DNA of 64,000 nt from Slackia heliotrinireducens DSM 20476 (GTDB lineage Bacteria; Actinomycetota; Coriobacteriia; Coriobacteriales; Eggerthellaceae). The stretch covers positions 1,488,001-1,552,000 of the forward strand of contig NC_013165.1 in assembly GCF_000023885.1 (NCBI RefSeq), given 5' to 3'. The position numbers and the translations under genes are program-made. The notes below the pieces were generated by a model that saw only the letters and a list, made by a program, of their open reading frames with translations, did no database searches and was not told where the DNA came from. Positions 1 through 9,791 of the stretch are shown one piece after another; position 1 is the first letter of the stretch; each line of letters begins with the position of its first letter.

Positions 1-513
1 AAGGTGATCGAAGAGCAGATGAAGGCCGCCAAGAGGCTGGCTCGCTGGGATGAGATCGTTGTTCTGTCGGCCAAGACCGGCAAGAACGTATCCGGCTTCG
101 AAGAAGCCGTGGCCACCTGGCTTCCCGAAGGCCCCAAGTGGTTCCCGGACGACATGGACACCGACCAGCCGCTGGAAGTCATCGTGGCCGAGTTCATCCG
201 TGAGAAGATCCTGCGCAGCTTCCGCGACGAAGTGCCCCACAGCATCGGCGTGGTCACCGAGGACATGCAATACGAGCGTAAGAAGGACTTGTATAAGATC
301 TACGCGACCATCTACGTGGAGCGTGACAGCCAGAAGGGCATCATCATCGGCAAGGGCGGCCAGGCCATCAAACAGATCGGCATCGAGGCCCGCAAGGACC
401 TGGAGCAGCTTCTGGGCTGCGGCGTGTACCTGGACCTCAACGTGAAGATCAAGAAGAACTGGCGACGCGACCTGAACCAGATCCGCCGATTCGGATACGG
501 CGAAGGAATCTAG
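1..513 (+). CDS. era: GTPase Era, C-terminal part (5' end outside window)
   Basis: This is the 3' part of the ribosome-assembly GTPase Era, which binds 16S rRNA near its 3' end during 30S maturation. The frame is open from base 1 and the gene begins upstream of the window. The visible 170 residues hold the end of the GTPase domain (VVLSAKTGKNVSGFEEAV is the G5 SAK region) followed by the complete KH RNA-binding domain with the GKGGQAIKQIG loop, and the usual short C-terminal end RRFGYGEGI. The G1-G4 motifs are not in the window. No truncation is visible at the 3' end. The call is secure because the SAK motif is followed directly by a type II KH domain. Confidence 0.96.
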   Translation, partial: KVIEEQMKAAKRLARWDEIVVLSAKTGKNVSGFEEAVATWLPEGPKWFPDDMDTDQPLEVIVAEFIREKILRSFRDEVPHSIGVVTEDMQYERKKDLYKIYATIYVERDSQKGIIIGKGGQAIKQIGIEARKDLEQLLGCGVYLDLNVKIKKNWRRDLNQIRRFGYGEGI

Positions 514-583
514 CGAATCATACTGTCGCGAAGCGGCAAGTACCACTATTATTGTGAGGGCACATTTGCGGAAAGGAGGACGC

Positions 584-1483
584 GTGGCCAAATACTACTG
601 CTCATGGTGCGGTGCCGAGCTGGAGCCGGGCGCGCATTACTGTAACGAATGCGGCGCACGGGCGCCTGAGATCATCACCGTGGACGGATCCCGGGATGCC
701 ATCGACCGCATGCGCGGCATCGACATCGTCGGCGGCGAATCCATTCCCGCGTCCGACACCCAGCGTATGGACAAAGGCGCCATCTCGGACCGTGTGGTCG
801 TGTCCGGCGGTCGGGCCACGCGTTATTCCAGCGAATCCGGCATTCCCAAGAGCAAGAAACACATCGTCATCGGCGTGGCTGCCGCGGCATGTCTGGTCGC
901 CGCCCTCGTTGGCTTCTACTTCATCTGGGCCGACAAGAACGTCGACCTGCCTGCCTCCGGCAACAGCCTGGACGGTACGGAAACCACCCAGGTCGAAGCC
1001 ATCACGCCCACCGAGAACATTGCCGACGCCCCTGCCGCCCCGTCTGACAGTGAAGTGTACACCCAGCTCGTGAGCTATTACGAGAATCTGGGCATCTACA
1101 AGAACCGACTGTTCACGTGCCTGGACGAGTTCAACAACGGATTCGTGGACCCCTCGCAGGCCGTTCGAGAAGGCTATTACGCGAACGCGTTGTCGCTGTT
1201 GGAGGACTTGCAGAACGACCTGGACAACCTGAACGCCATGGAGCTTGCGGACGATTCGGTGTATGTGGAGGACCTGGAGAACCAGAAGCTTCTCTACGAG
1301 TACATGATCGGCCGCATACAGCCCTTGGTCGATGCGTGGGCCCTCAGCGTGAGCTACGACGACCCCACAACCCACAGCGAAGAGATCCTTGCCGAGCTGA
1401 GCAAAGATTACGTCAACGGCGAAAACCCCAACATCGCGCTGTACGACAACCTGTACTGGCAGGCAAAACCGAAGCAGAAGTAG
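584..1483 (+). CDS. Zinc-ribbon, single-pass membrane protein of unknown function
   Basis: This 299-residue protein begins with a zinc ribbon: CSWC and CNEC pairs lie within the first 30 residues. A basic stretch and one hydrophobic segment follow (about residues 97-117, IVIGVAAAACLVAALVGFYF). The rest is an acidic extracytoplasmic domain, probably helical, with no motif I recognise. GTG at 584 is chosen because AAAGGAGG lies 5-12 bases upstream. The in-frame GTG at 554 has no such site. A cytoplasmic zinc ribbon joined to a transmembrane helix and an outer domain recurs in actinobacteria and Firmicutes, but the function is unknown. A rho-independent terminator follows the gene. Confidence 0.8.
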   Translation: MAKYYCSWCGAELEPGAHYCNECGARAPEIITVDGSRDAIDRMRGIDIVGGESIPASDTQRMDKGAISDRVVVSGGRATRYSSESGIPKSKKHIVIGVAAAACLVAALVGFYFIWADKNVDLPASGNSLDGTETTQVEAITPTENIADAPAAPSDSEVYTQLVSYYENLGIYKNRLFTCLDEFNNGFVDPSQAVREGYYANALSLLEDLQNDLDNLNAMELADDSVYVEDLENQKLLYEYMIGRIQPLVDAWALSVSYDDPTTHSEEILAELSKDYVNGENPNIALYDNLYWQAKPKQK

Positions 1484-1505
1484 CGTCTTCCTATTCCGGA
1501 CACAG

Positions 1506-1532
1506 CGAGCCCTGCCTAGCGGGGCTCGTTTC
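1506..1532 (+). terminator. Rho-independent terminator after the zinc-ribbon gene
   Basis: The stem CGAGCCC (1506-1512) pairs with GGGCTCG (1522-1528) around a 9-base loop and is followed by TTTCGTT. It separates the zinc-ribbon gene from polA. Confidence 0.75.
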
Positions 1533-1641
1533 GTTGCGGACCCGGTGACGGTTTGCGTGTCGGCTGCGTGAAGGCGTCGAACGGCTGCTATACTTTATGA
1601 ACAACTATCGCAAAGGCCGAACGGCCGATGGGAGGAAATCC

Positions 1642-4278
1642 ATGCCCAAGAAAATAGCCGTCATCGACGGAAACTCGCTCATGTACCGCGCCTACCACGC
1701 GGTTCCGCCGACCATGAACGCGCCTGACGGCACGCCTACCAACGCGGTGTTCGGATTCATCGCCATGTTCCTGAAGCTCTACGAGATGGCCAAGCCCGAC
1801 GCGGTCATCTGCGCGTTCGACGCCGGCAAGCCCGAGTTCCGCATGAAGGCCCTTGAAACATACAAGGCGCAGCGTCCGCCGATGGATGACGAGCTGCGCG
1901 TGCAGTTCCCGGTCATCGAAAGCCTGCTTGAGGCCATGAGCGTGCCGGTGGTCCGCCTGAAGGGTTGGGAAGGCGACGACATCCTTGGCACCATCGCCGC
2001 CCGCGACGAGGAGCTGGGGTATGAAACGCTGTTGATCACCGGCGACAAAGACGCGTATCAGCTGGTGACCGACCTGACGCGCGTCGTCACCACCAAGAAG
2101 GGCATTACCGACGTGGCCATCTACGGCCCCGCCGAGGTGGAGGAGCGCTACGGCGTGACTCCCGAGCAGTTCCCCGATTTTCTGGGGCTGAAGGGCGACT
2201 CCGCCGACAACATCCCCGGCGTGCCGGGCATCGGCGACAAGACCGCGGCCAAGCTGCTGCAGAACTACGGCACCATGGACGGCATCTACGAGAATCTGGA
2301 CAAGCTCAAGGGCAAGCAGCTCGAGAACCTGACCAACAACCGCGACGTGGCGTTCATCAGCCGCGAGGTGGCTACCATCGTGCGTGACGTGGACCTGGAG
2401 GTCGACCTGGAAGCGGCGGCGTTTCCGGCATTCGACGCGCAGGCCGTAACCGATGCGTTCCACGCGGTGCGGTTCAATTCCCACCTGCAGAAGATGCTGG
2501 GGCTGGCGGGGCAGGAGGCGCCGGTAACCGCTGCCGCCGCAATCGAGTTGCCGAAAGCGGACGTGCTTACGGGAGCCGAAGCCGCCGAAGGGCTGGCTGC
2601 GGCCATCGACGCCGGCCAGATGATCGCGCTCGAATTCGTCGTGCCCGACCAGGCCAGCCTGTTCGACGACTTCAAAACGATGTTCGCCGGCACGGCCGAA
2701 GCCGTGTTCAAGTTTACCGACGAGGAAGTGGCGCCTGCCTTCGGCAGGGTGGTCCGCGAAGCGCGGTTCTGCGCGTTGGACGTGAAGAAGACCCTGCAGG
2801 AAGGCTATCCGGCCGACACCGCGAAGGATGCCGAACTGACCGCGGACGACGTTCGCCATGCGGACTACTTCGACATCGGCCTTGCCGCCTACCTTCTGAA
2901 TTCCAACACCGACGTCTTTGCCTACGATGCGCTGGCTGACACATACCTTGCATCGTCCTTGCCCGAGACCAAGGACGACGACGCGGCGGCGGCCGTCCAC
3001 GTTCTGGTTGCGCCCCGCTTGGTGAATGCGCTGCGCGAAGCTCTCGACAAAGACGGCTCTGCGGACGTGTATTACAAGATCGACCTGCCGTTGGTTTCCA
3101 CGTTGACGCTTATGGAACGTGTGGGCGCGCAGCTTGACGTGGACGCCCTGGCCGCTATGGGGTCTGCCACCCGCGGTGAGATAGACTCGCTGCGCGCGCA
3201 TATCCACGAGCTGGCAGGGGAGGAATTCAACGTGGATTCCCCCAAGCAGCTGGGCGTCATCCTGTTCGACAAGCTGGGACTCCCCCACGGCAAGAAGACG
3301 CGCACGGGGTATTCCACCAATGCCGCCACGCTCAAGAAGCTGCAGTCCATCCACCCCATAGCCGACGAGGTGCTGCGCTACCGCGAGCTGGCCAAGATGT
3401 CTTCTACCTATATTGATGCGTTGCCGCGCATGCGCGCCGACGACGGGCGCGTGCACACGCATTTCAACCAGACGGTGACCACCACCGGCCGGTTGAGCTC
3501 CAGCGACCCGAACCTGCAGAACATTCCCGTCCGCACCGATTTCGGGCGCCGCATCCGCGAGTGCTTCGTGCCGCTGCACGAAGGAGACGTGTTCGTGTCG
3601 GCGGACTATTCCCAAATCGAGCTCAGGCTGCTGGCGCACCTGTCCGGCGACGAGCATCTGGTGGACGCGTTCTGCTCCGGCGCCGATTTCCATGCTGCCA
3701 CGGCGGCTCGCGTGTTCGACGTTCCGGTGGACGAGGTCACGCCGCAGCTGCGCAGCCGCGCAAAGGCCGTTAACTTCGGCATCGTCTACGGACAGCAGGC
3801 GTTTGGTCTGGCCCAGAGCCTGGACATCGGGTTCAAAGAGGCCCAGGACATGATCGACCGCTACTTCGAGGCGTATCCCGGCGTCCGCTCCTATCTGGAC
3901 AAGACCGTGGAAGACGCCAAGCAGACGGGGTACGCCGTCACCATGTTCGGACGAAAGCGCCACATCCCCGAGCTGAAGATGCGCAACGCCGTGCAGCGAG
4001 GGTTCGGTGAACGCACGGCCATGAACCACCCCATGCAAGGCTCGGCGGCCGACATCATCAAGCTGGCCATGAACGAGGTCCAACGCCGCCTGATCGAGGA
4101 CGGCTTCGAATCGCAGCTCATGCTGCAGGTGCACGACGAACTGGACCTGAGCGTGCCTGCCGATGAGCTGGAACGCCTGAGCGACATGGTGCGAGAGGTC
4201 ATGTCGACCATCGTCGAGCTCAAAGTGCCGCTGCTGGTGGATGTGTCGTCCGGTCCCAACTGGGCAGCCGCGCACTAG
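1642..4278 (+). CDS. polA: DNA polymerase I
   Basis: An 878-residue family A DNA polymerase used in gap filling and Okazaki fragment processing. The N-terminal 5'-3' flap nuclease domain (to about 290) has the GDKDAYQLV and GLKGDSADNIPGVPGIG motifs. The polymerase domain has motif A (DYSQIELRLL, Asp655), motif B (RSRAKAVNFGIVYGQ) and motif C (HDE at 831-833). The middle 3'-5' exonuclease-like domain appears inactive: the region corresponding to the DxE metal-binding motif reads IALEFVVPDQ. Proofreading is therefore probably absent, as in Taq and many Gram-positive PolA proteins. ATG 1642 has GGGAGGA seven bases upstream. The upstream in-frame ATG at 1597 lacks a comparable site. A TATACT -10-like box lies at 1589-1594. 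Confidence 0.98.
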   Translation: MPKKIAVIDGNSLMYRAYHAVPPTMNAPDGTPTNAVFGFIAMFLKLYEMAKPDAVICAFDAGKPEFRMKALETYKAQRPPMDDELRVQFPVIESLLEAMSVPVVRLKGWEGDDILGTIAARDEELGYETLLITGDKDAYQLVTDLTRVVTTKKGITDVAIYGPAEVEERYGVTPEQFPDFLGLKGDSADNIPGVPGIGDKTAAKLLQNYGTMDGIYENLDKLKGKQLENLTNNRDVAFISREVATIVRDVDLEVDLEAAAFPAFDAQAVTDAFHAVRFNSHLQKMLGLAGQEAPVTAAAAIELPKADVLTGAEAAEGLAAAIDAGQMIALEFVVPDQASLFDDFKTMFAGTAEAVFKFTDEEVAPAFGRVVREARFCALDVKKTLQEGYPADTAKDAELTADDVRHADYFDIGLAAYLLNSNTDVFAYDALADTYLASSLPETKDDDAAAAVHVLVAPRLVNALREALDKDGSADVYYKIDLPLVSTLTLMERVGAQLDVDALAAMGSATRGEIDSLRAHIHELAGEEFNVDSPKQLGVILFDKLGLPHGKKTRTGYSTNAATLKKLQSIHPIADEVLRYRELAKMSSTYIDALPRMRADDGRVHTHFNQTVTTTGRLSSSDPNLQNIPVRTDFGRRIRECFVPLHEGDVFVSADYSQIELRLLAHLSGDEHLVDAFCSGADFHAATAARVFDVPVDEVTPQLRSRAKAVNFGIVYGQQAFGLAQSLDIGFKEAQDMIDRYFEAYPGVRSYLDKTVEDAKQTGYAVTMFGRKRHIPELKMRNAVQRGFGERTAMNHPMQGSAADIIKLAMNEVQRRLIEDGFESQLMLQVHDELDLSVPADELERLSDMVREVMSTIVELKVPLLVDVSSGPNWAAAH

Positions 4279-4295
4279 AGATACGGATGTACCGA

Positions 4296-4320
4296 GGACC
4301 CGCTTCGTGCGGGTCCATTT
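4296..4320 (+). terminator. Rho-independent terminator after polA
   Basis: A perfect 8-bp stem, GGACCCGC (4296-4303) with GCGGGTCC (4309-4316), closes a TTCGT loop and is followed by ATTTTGCT. Confidence 0.85.
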
Positions 4321-4623
4321 TGCTGACGCCAGACGCAAAACGCCCGTAAAGGAAGCTCTTGGCAGGTGCCACCGAAGGAAAGCGTGGCGCCCGAACACCG
4401 TACAGTATTTTGGCCCGTTCAACTACCGATTGTATGCAAGTTGCGAAGGTGCACTTCATCAGGTGCATTCGACATGCATTGGTGGTATGATACGTCGGCG
4501 CTTTAACCATAAGTTTCCCCATGGGTAAGGCACGGCATAAAAAAGGATGGGCTCTGAGGTCCCAACAGTGTGTGCAAATTGCGAACACTGCAAGGTTTTC
4601 GGGGTCTTGTCTGGTGATATGTA
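4321..4623. other. Gene-free region upstream of rplU with a diverged direct repeat
   Basis: No credible gene is present here. A 17-base sequence of the form TGTRTGCAARTTGCGAA occurs at 4431-4447 and 4569-4585 with two mismatches. The second copy lies in a small hairpin (CAGTGT 4566-4571 with ACACTG 4585-4590). The region ends at the rplU promoter, so it is upstream DNA rather than the mRNA leader unless another promoter lies farther upstream. I see no known ribosomal-protein leader structure. Confidence 0.4.
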
Positions 4624-4652
4624 TTGACGCAAACCCACGGCGCCGATAAAAT
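4624..4652 (+). promoter_or_regulatory. Sigma-70-type promoter of rplU-rpmA
   Basis: The -35 hexamer TTGACG (4624-4629) and -10 hexamer TAAAAT (4647-4652) are separated by 17 bases. This predicts a transcript start near 4659 and a leader of about 32 bases before the L21 start codon. Confidence 0.8.
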
Positions 4653-4690
4653 ATCGCCTTGCGTTTTTAGACATTCAAGGAGATTTAGAC

Positions 4691-5011
4691 ATGTACGCTA
4701 TCGTAAAAACCGGTGGAAAACAGTACAAGGTTGCTCCCGGCGACATCCTTTCCGTCGAGAAGCTGGACGTTGCCACGGGCGAACAGGTCGAGCTTGAGGC
4801 CATCTGCGTCGTCAACGACGGCAAGGTCGAGCTCGAAGATGCCGCAGCAACCAAGGTTGTCGCGACTGTTCTTGAGCAGTTCAAGGGCGAGAAGCAGCTC
4901 GTCTTCAAGTTCAAGAAGCGCAAGAATTATAAGAAGCTGCAGGGTCATCGTCAGAAGTTGTCCCGCATCAAGATCGACAGCATCGGCGGCGTTGCTGCCG
5001 ACGCTCAGTAA
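4691..5011 (+). CDS. rplU: 50S ribosomal protein L21
   Basis: A 106-residue L21, a 23S rRNA-binding protein of the large subunit. MYAIVKTGGKQYKV is the typical N-terminus and KRKNYKKLQGHRQ is the conserved C-terminal RNA-binding region. The length is normal. AAGGAG lies 8 bases before the ATG. The gene is followed after 22 bases by rpmA and then obg, the classical rplU-rpmA-obg order in many bacteria. It is transcribed from the strong promoter at 4624-4652. Confidence 0.99.
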   Translation: MYAIVKTGGKQYKVAPGDILSVEKLDVATGEQVELEAICVVNDGKVELEDAAATKVVATVLEQFKGEKQLVFKFKKRKNYKKLQGHRQKLSRIKIDSIGGVAADAQ

Positions 5012-5033
5012 CTCGAAGGGCAGGTAGTTTACA

Positions 5034-5321
5034 ATGGCACATAAAAAGGGTCTTGGCTCTTCGCGCAACGGCCGCGATTCTCACGCACAGCGACTCGGCG
5101 TCAAGCGTTACGGTGGCGAGTACGTCATCCCCGGCAACATCATCGTTCGCCAGCGCGGCACCCACTTCCATCCCGGCGAGAACGTCGGTCGTGGCAAGGA
5201 CGACACCCTGTTCGCTCTGACCGAAGGTGTTGTTGAGTTCACCACCAGCACCCGCCGCACCAAGAAGACGCGTCACATCGTTAACGTCCGTCCGGTGGAA
5301 GCGGTCGAAGCCGAAAACTAA
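5034..5321 (+). CDS. rpmA: 50S ribosomal protein L27
   Basis: A 95-residue L27, whose N-terminus reaches the peptidyl-transferase centre. The sequence begins [16 protein letters not shown], so the short mature-type N-terminus is encoded directly and there is no Firmicutes-type cleavable leader. The conserved [18 protein letters not shown] stretch follows. It is co-transcribed with rplU, and a terminator lies just downstream at 5348-5373. Confidence 0.99.
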   Translation: MAHKKGLGSSRNGRDSHAQRLGVKRYGGEYVIPGNIIVRQRGTHFHPGENVGRGKDDTLFALTEGVVEFTTSTRRTKKTRHIVNVRPVEAVEAEN

Positions 5322-5347
5322 CCTCATACATTTGGGGATCGGAGGGG

Positions 5348-5380
5348 AGAGCTCGCATATGCGGGCTCTTTGCTTATAAT
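5348..5380 (+). terminator. Terminator after rpmA followed by an obg -10 box
   Basis: AGAGCTCGCA (5348-5357) can pair with TGCGGGCTCT (5360-5369), including one G-T pair. TTTGCTT follows. Immediately after comes TATAAT at 5375-5380, a good -10 hexamer without an obvious -35. Expression of obg may therefore be partly uncoupled from the ribosomal-protein genes. Confidence 0.6.
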
Positions 5381-5400
5381 GGCGTCAATTCGCTTGATAG

Positions 5401-6818
<1,418 letters not shown>

Positions 6819-6819
<1 letters not shown>

Positions 6820-7898
6820 TGGAGGAAGCGAAGCAGAAGGTCGCCGTCATCAAGATCGGTTCGTCCACGCTGACGACCGCAGACGGTCAAGCCGACCAGA
6901 TGTTCCTGGCGGACCTTGCGCATCAGGTCTGGCGTATGCGCAACAAGGGATGGGGCGTGGTCATCGTAAGCTCCGGCGCCATTCCGTGCGGGCTTCGCAC
7001 CATGGGCCTGCCCATCAAGCGACCGAAAGACATGCCGACGGTCCAGGCTGCGGCAAGCGTCGGCACCCGCGTACTGCTGGCCGCGTATGACCAAGCGTTT
7101 TCGCCCTACAGCATCCTCACATCGCTGGTCCTGCTCACGCGCCGCGACACGGCAGACCGCAACGCCTACCTGCACGCCCGCGATACCTTCCTGAGGCTTA
7201 TCGAGCTGGGCGTGGTGCCCATCGTCAACGAGAACGACACGGTGTCCGTCGAACAGATCAAGTTCGGCGACAACGATACGCTGGCGGCACTGGTCGCCTG
7301 CCTGATCGGCGCCGACCGTGTGGTCATCATGTCCGACATCGACGGCCTGTACACGGCTAATCCTCAGACCAACCCCGATGCCGAAATCATCCGCGTAGTG
7401 GACCGCATCACCCCCGAAATCATGCAGGGTGCCTCTGGCGCCGGCAGCAGCGTGGGATCGGGCGGTATGGTGACCAAGCTCACTTCGGCACGCGTGCTGG
7501 GTGCAGCGGGCATCTCGCTGGTCATCTGCCACGGCCGCGCCGAGGAGGTCATCGTACGCAGCCTTGAGGACGAGCCTCGGATCGGCACCCTGTTTTCGGC
7601 CCACGAGCCCCGTCACGAAATCACGCCGCGCAAGCTGTGGATTGCCCTGGGCAACTCCACCAAGGCCCGCATAACGGTGGACAGGGGCGCCGCTGCAGCC
7701 CTGCTTGGGCACGGCAAATCGCTGCTGGCGGCCGGGATCAAGCACGTGGACAACGACTTCGACGAGGGCGACGTGCTGGATGTGATCGACATGGACGGCT
7801 TCGTTATCGCCCGCGGTCTGGCCAAGTGCTCGTCCGAGGGTCTGAACAAGGATTCGGGCGTGGTCATCCACCGCGACGAGCTGATGGTGTTCGAGTAA
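6819..7898 (+). CDS. proB: Glutamate 5-kinase
   Basis: A 359-residue glutamate 5-kinase that phosphorylates glutamate in the first step of proline synthesis. The amino-acid kinase domain contains KIGSSTLT near the N-terminus, NENDTVSVEQIKFGDNDTL in the substrate site and GSGGMVTKLTSA. A C-terminal PUA domain (about 275-350) is present, as in the long ProB forms. The gene overlaps obg by one base and is followed 12 bases later by nadD. No proA lies next to it in this window, so the second pathway step must be encoded elsewhere. Confidence 0.97.
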
Positions 7899-7910
7899 CG
7901 GGAGGCCCCT

Positions 7911-8576
7911 GTGGCTGCGATTTGCGAACGTTTCGACACGCTGGGGTTGGAAGATCCCTCACGCACCTACCGTCTGGGCATCATGGGCGGCACCTTCGAC
8001 CCCATCCATATGGGGCACCTGTCCTGCGCCGAGGAGGTGGCCGATGCCTTCCATCTGGACGGTGTGGTCTTCATGCCGGCCGGCGACCCGTGGATGAAAC
8101 ACAACCGCCGCGTGTCAGGAGCCGAGGACCGTTTCGCTATGACCCGTTTGGCCGTGGCCGACAATCCGAAGTTCTGCGTGAGCCGCATCGAGATCGACCG
8201 GGCGGGGGAGACCTACACGGTGGACACGCTGCGCATCATGCGCAGCCATTATCCCGACAACGTGGAGCTGTACTTCATTTCCGGAGCGGACGCCATCGCC
8301 AACATCGCGTCGTGGCGCGGCGCCGCCGAACTGGGCGCTCTGGCCCATTTCGTGGGAGTGACGCGGCCCGGCTACAGCATGGACCGAGCCCGCGAGGAGT
8401 ACCTCCGCTCGCAGGAGGACCTGTTCGACCTTCATCAACTTGAAATCACGGCCCTGGCCATATCCTCGACGGATCTGCGCACCAAGGTGCGCAACGGTCA
8501 GTCCATCCGCTACCTCACGCCGCAGCCGGTGGTGGAATACATACAAGAGCACGGATTGTATCCGTTGGAAGATTAG
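7911..8576 (+). CDS. nadD: Nicotinate-nucleotide adenylyltransferase
   Basis: A 221-residue NaMN adenylyltransferase making deamido-NAD. It has the nucleotidyltransferase signature GGTFDPIHMGHL (HxGH) and the C-terminal ISSTDLR motif. About 20 residues precede the usual start of the fold (RLGIMGGTF). GTG 7911 is preceded by GGGAGG, which supports the longer form. It lies between proB and yqeK in the conserved nadD-yqeK-rsfS order. Confidence 0.96.
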   Translation: MAAICERFDTLGLEDPSRTYRLGIMGGTFDPIHMGHLSCAEEVADAFHLDGVVFMPAGDPWMKHNRRVSGAEDRFAMTRLAVADNPKFCVSRIEIDRAGETYTVDTLRIMRSHYPDNVELYFISGADAIANIASWRGAAELGALAHFVGVTRPGYSMDRAREEYLRSQEDLFDLHQLEITALAISSTDLRTKVRNGQSIRYLTPQPVVEYIQEHGLYPLED

Positions 8577-8585
8577 GAGCATCCG

Positions 8586-9233
8586 ATGGTCGACGTGAAC
8601 CGATTCGACGAAATGCGCGAGCGTCTGAAGGCCCGCGTGAAACCGACCCGTTACACGCATTCTCTGGGCGTTTCTCAGACTGCAGAGCAGCTTGCCCGCA
8701 TCTACGGCGTGGACGAGTCGGAAGCAGCCGTTGCGGGGCTTCTGCACGACTGGGACAAGGCCTTGTCCAAAAAGGAAGTCCGCGAGAAGGCGAAGCGCCT
8801 GTGCCCCGAGGTTCCCAAAGAGGTGCGGAAAAACGCCGTGGGCGTGCTGCATTCCTTTACGGCGGGAGCCAGCCTGCGCGACGAGTTCCCGGAGCTCTCC
8901 GATGCGGTGCTGCAGGCAATCTACCGCCACACCTGCGGAGATCCCGATATGACCGATCTGGATATGGTCATCTACGTGGCCGACATGATCGAGCCGGGCC
9001 GTGACTTCGAAGGCGTCGAGGACCTGCGTGCAGCCGTGGGCGAAGTGGACCTGGACGAGCTGTATTACCTGACGTACCAGCAGTCCCTCCTGTACCTGGT
9101 ACGCTCTGGCAAGACGGTGTTTCCAGGGTCGCTTGGCACGTGGAATGCGTTGGTGCTGAGGCGCGAAGCGTCGCTGGCCGAACGCGTCCAAGACGCGACC
9201 GCTTCTGCTGAGGTTGCGGAAAACACCTTGTAA
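8586..9233 (+). CDS. yqeK: HD-domain YqeK family protein (putative Ap4A hydrolase)
   Basis: A 215-residue HD-superfamily phosphohydrolase. The metal-binding core is recognisable: H in RYTHSLGVSQTAEQLA, HD in AGLLHDWDKAL, and a later YRHTCGD. Family members hydrolyse diadenosine tetraphosphate symmetrically. That activity is inferred from family, not from anything unique here. The position between nadD and rsfS is the usual one. The start ATG follows TTAGGAGC. Confidence 0.92.
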   Translation: MVDVNRFDEMRERLKARVKPTRYTHSLGVSQTAEQLARIYGVDESEAAVAGLLHDWDKALSKKEVREKAKRLCPEVPKEVRKNAVGVLHSFTAGASLRDEFPELSDAVLQAIYRHTCGDPDMTDLDMVIYVADMIEPGRDFEGVEDLRAAVGEVDLDELYYLTYQQSLLYLVRSGKTVFPGSLGTWNALVLRREASLAERVQDATASAEVAENTL

Positions 9234-9329
9234 GATGTAAATTCCCGTTCGCATTGGGTAAGATATCCCCTTGCGAAACGAACCTTGCCATGCGTCTGTG
9301 CGCATGTGATACAGAGAAAGGAGCCCGCT

Positions 9330-9716
9330 TTGGCTCAGGACAAAGGACTCACGTCCCTCGAAAAGGTCATGATCGCGGCCAACGCCGCCGACGACAAGAA
9401 GGCTACCGACATCGTCATTCAGGACGTCCGCGACCTCATCGGGGTTACGGACTACTTCGTTATCATCACGGCGCAGAACAACCGCCAGATCAGCGCGGTC
9501 ATCAACGCCATCGAAGACGACGAGATCAAGCTGGCAGGCGTCAAGCCCCTTCATGTGGAGGGCGCCCGCGAGGGCTTCTGGTCGCTTATGGACTTCGGCG
9601 ATTTCGTTGTGCACGTCTTCCAACCGGAAGGCCGCGACTATTACCGTCTGGACGAGGTGTGGAACGACGCACCCACGGTTCCCTTCGAGCCAAAACCCAA
9701 TCCCAACGCCCAGTAG
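9330..9716 (+). CDS. rsfS: Ribosomal silencing factor RsfS
   Basis: A 128-residue RsfS (Iojap/DUF143) protein, which binds L14 and blocks subunit joining during starvation. It contains DIVIQDVRDLIGVTDYFVI and the typical GFWSLMDFGDFVVHVFQ core. TTG 9330 is chosen because AAAGGAG lies 7-13 bases upstream and the protein then begins MAQDKGLTSLEKV, close to family length. An in-frame ATG at 9285 would add 15 unlike residues. It ends the obg cluster at a strong terminator. Confidence 0.95.
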   Translation: MAQDKGLTSLEKVMIAANAADDKKATDIVIQDVRDLIGVTDYFVIITAQNNRQISAVINAIEDDEIKLAGVKPLHVEGAREGFWSLMDFGDFVVHVFQPEGRDYYRLDEVWNDAPTVPFEPKPNPNAQ

Positions 9717-9744
9717 CGCATCGGAAAAACATACCGAAACATGA

Positions 9745-9770
9745 AAACGCCCGCTCGAAAGCGGGCGTTT
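9745..9770. terminator. Bidirectional terminator between rsfS and the convergent membrane-protein gene
   Basis: The 10-bp inverted repeat AAACGCCCGC (9745-9754) and GCGGGCGTTT (9761-9770) has a TCGAAA loop. The flanking A and T tracts let it act for both converging transcripts. Confidence 0.85.
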
Positions 9771-9791
9771 GTCGTTTATGGGGTGTTCGGT

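Noticed and set aside
1588-4422. Very long open frame on the minus strand opposite polA
   Set aside because: It is antisense to a secure gene, is rich in His, Arg and Gly from reversed GC-biased codons, and has no recognisable domain. Similar antisense frames opposite carB (22679-25177), ptsI (27472-29406), mfd (34884-36503) and echAB (41665-43299) were rejected for the same reason.
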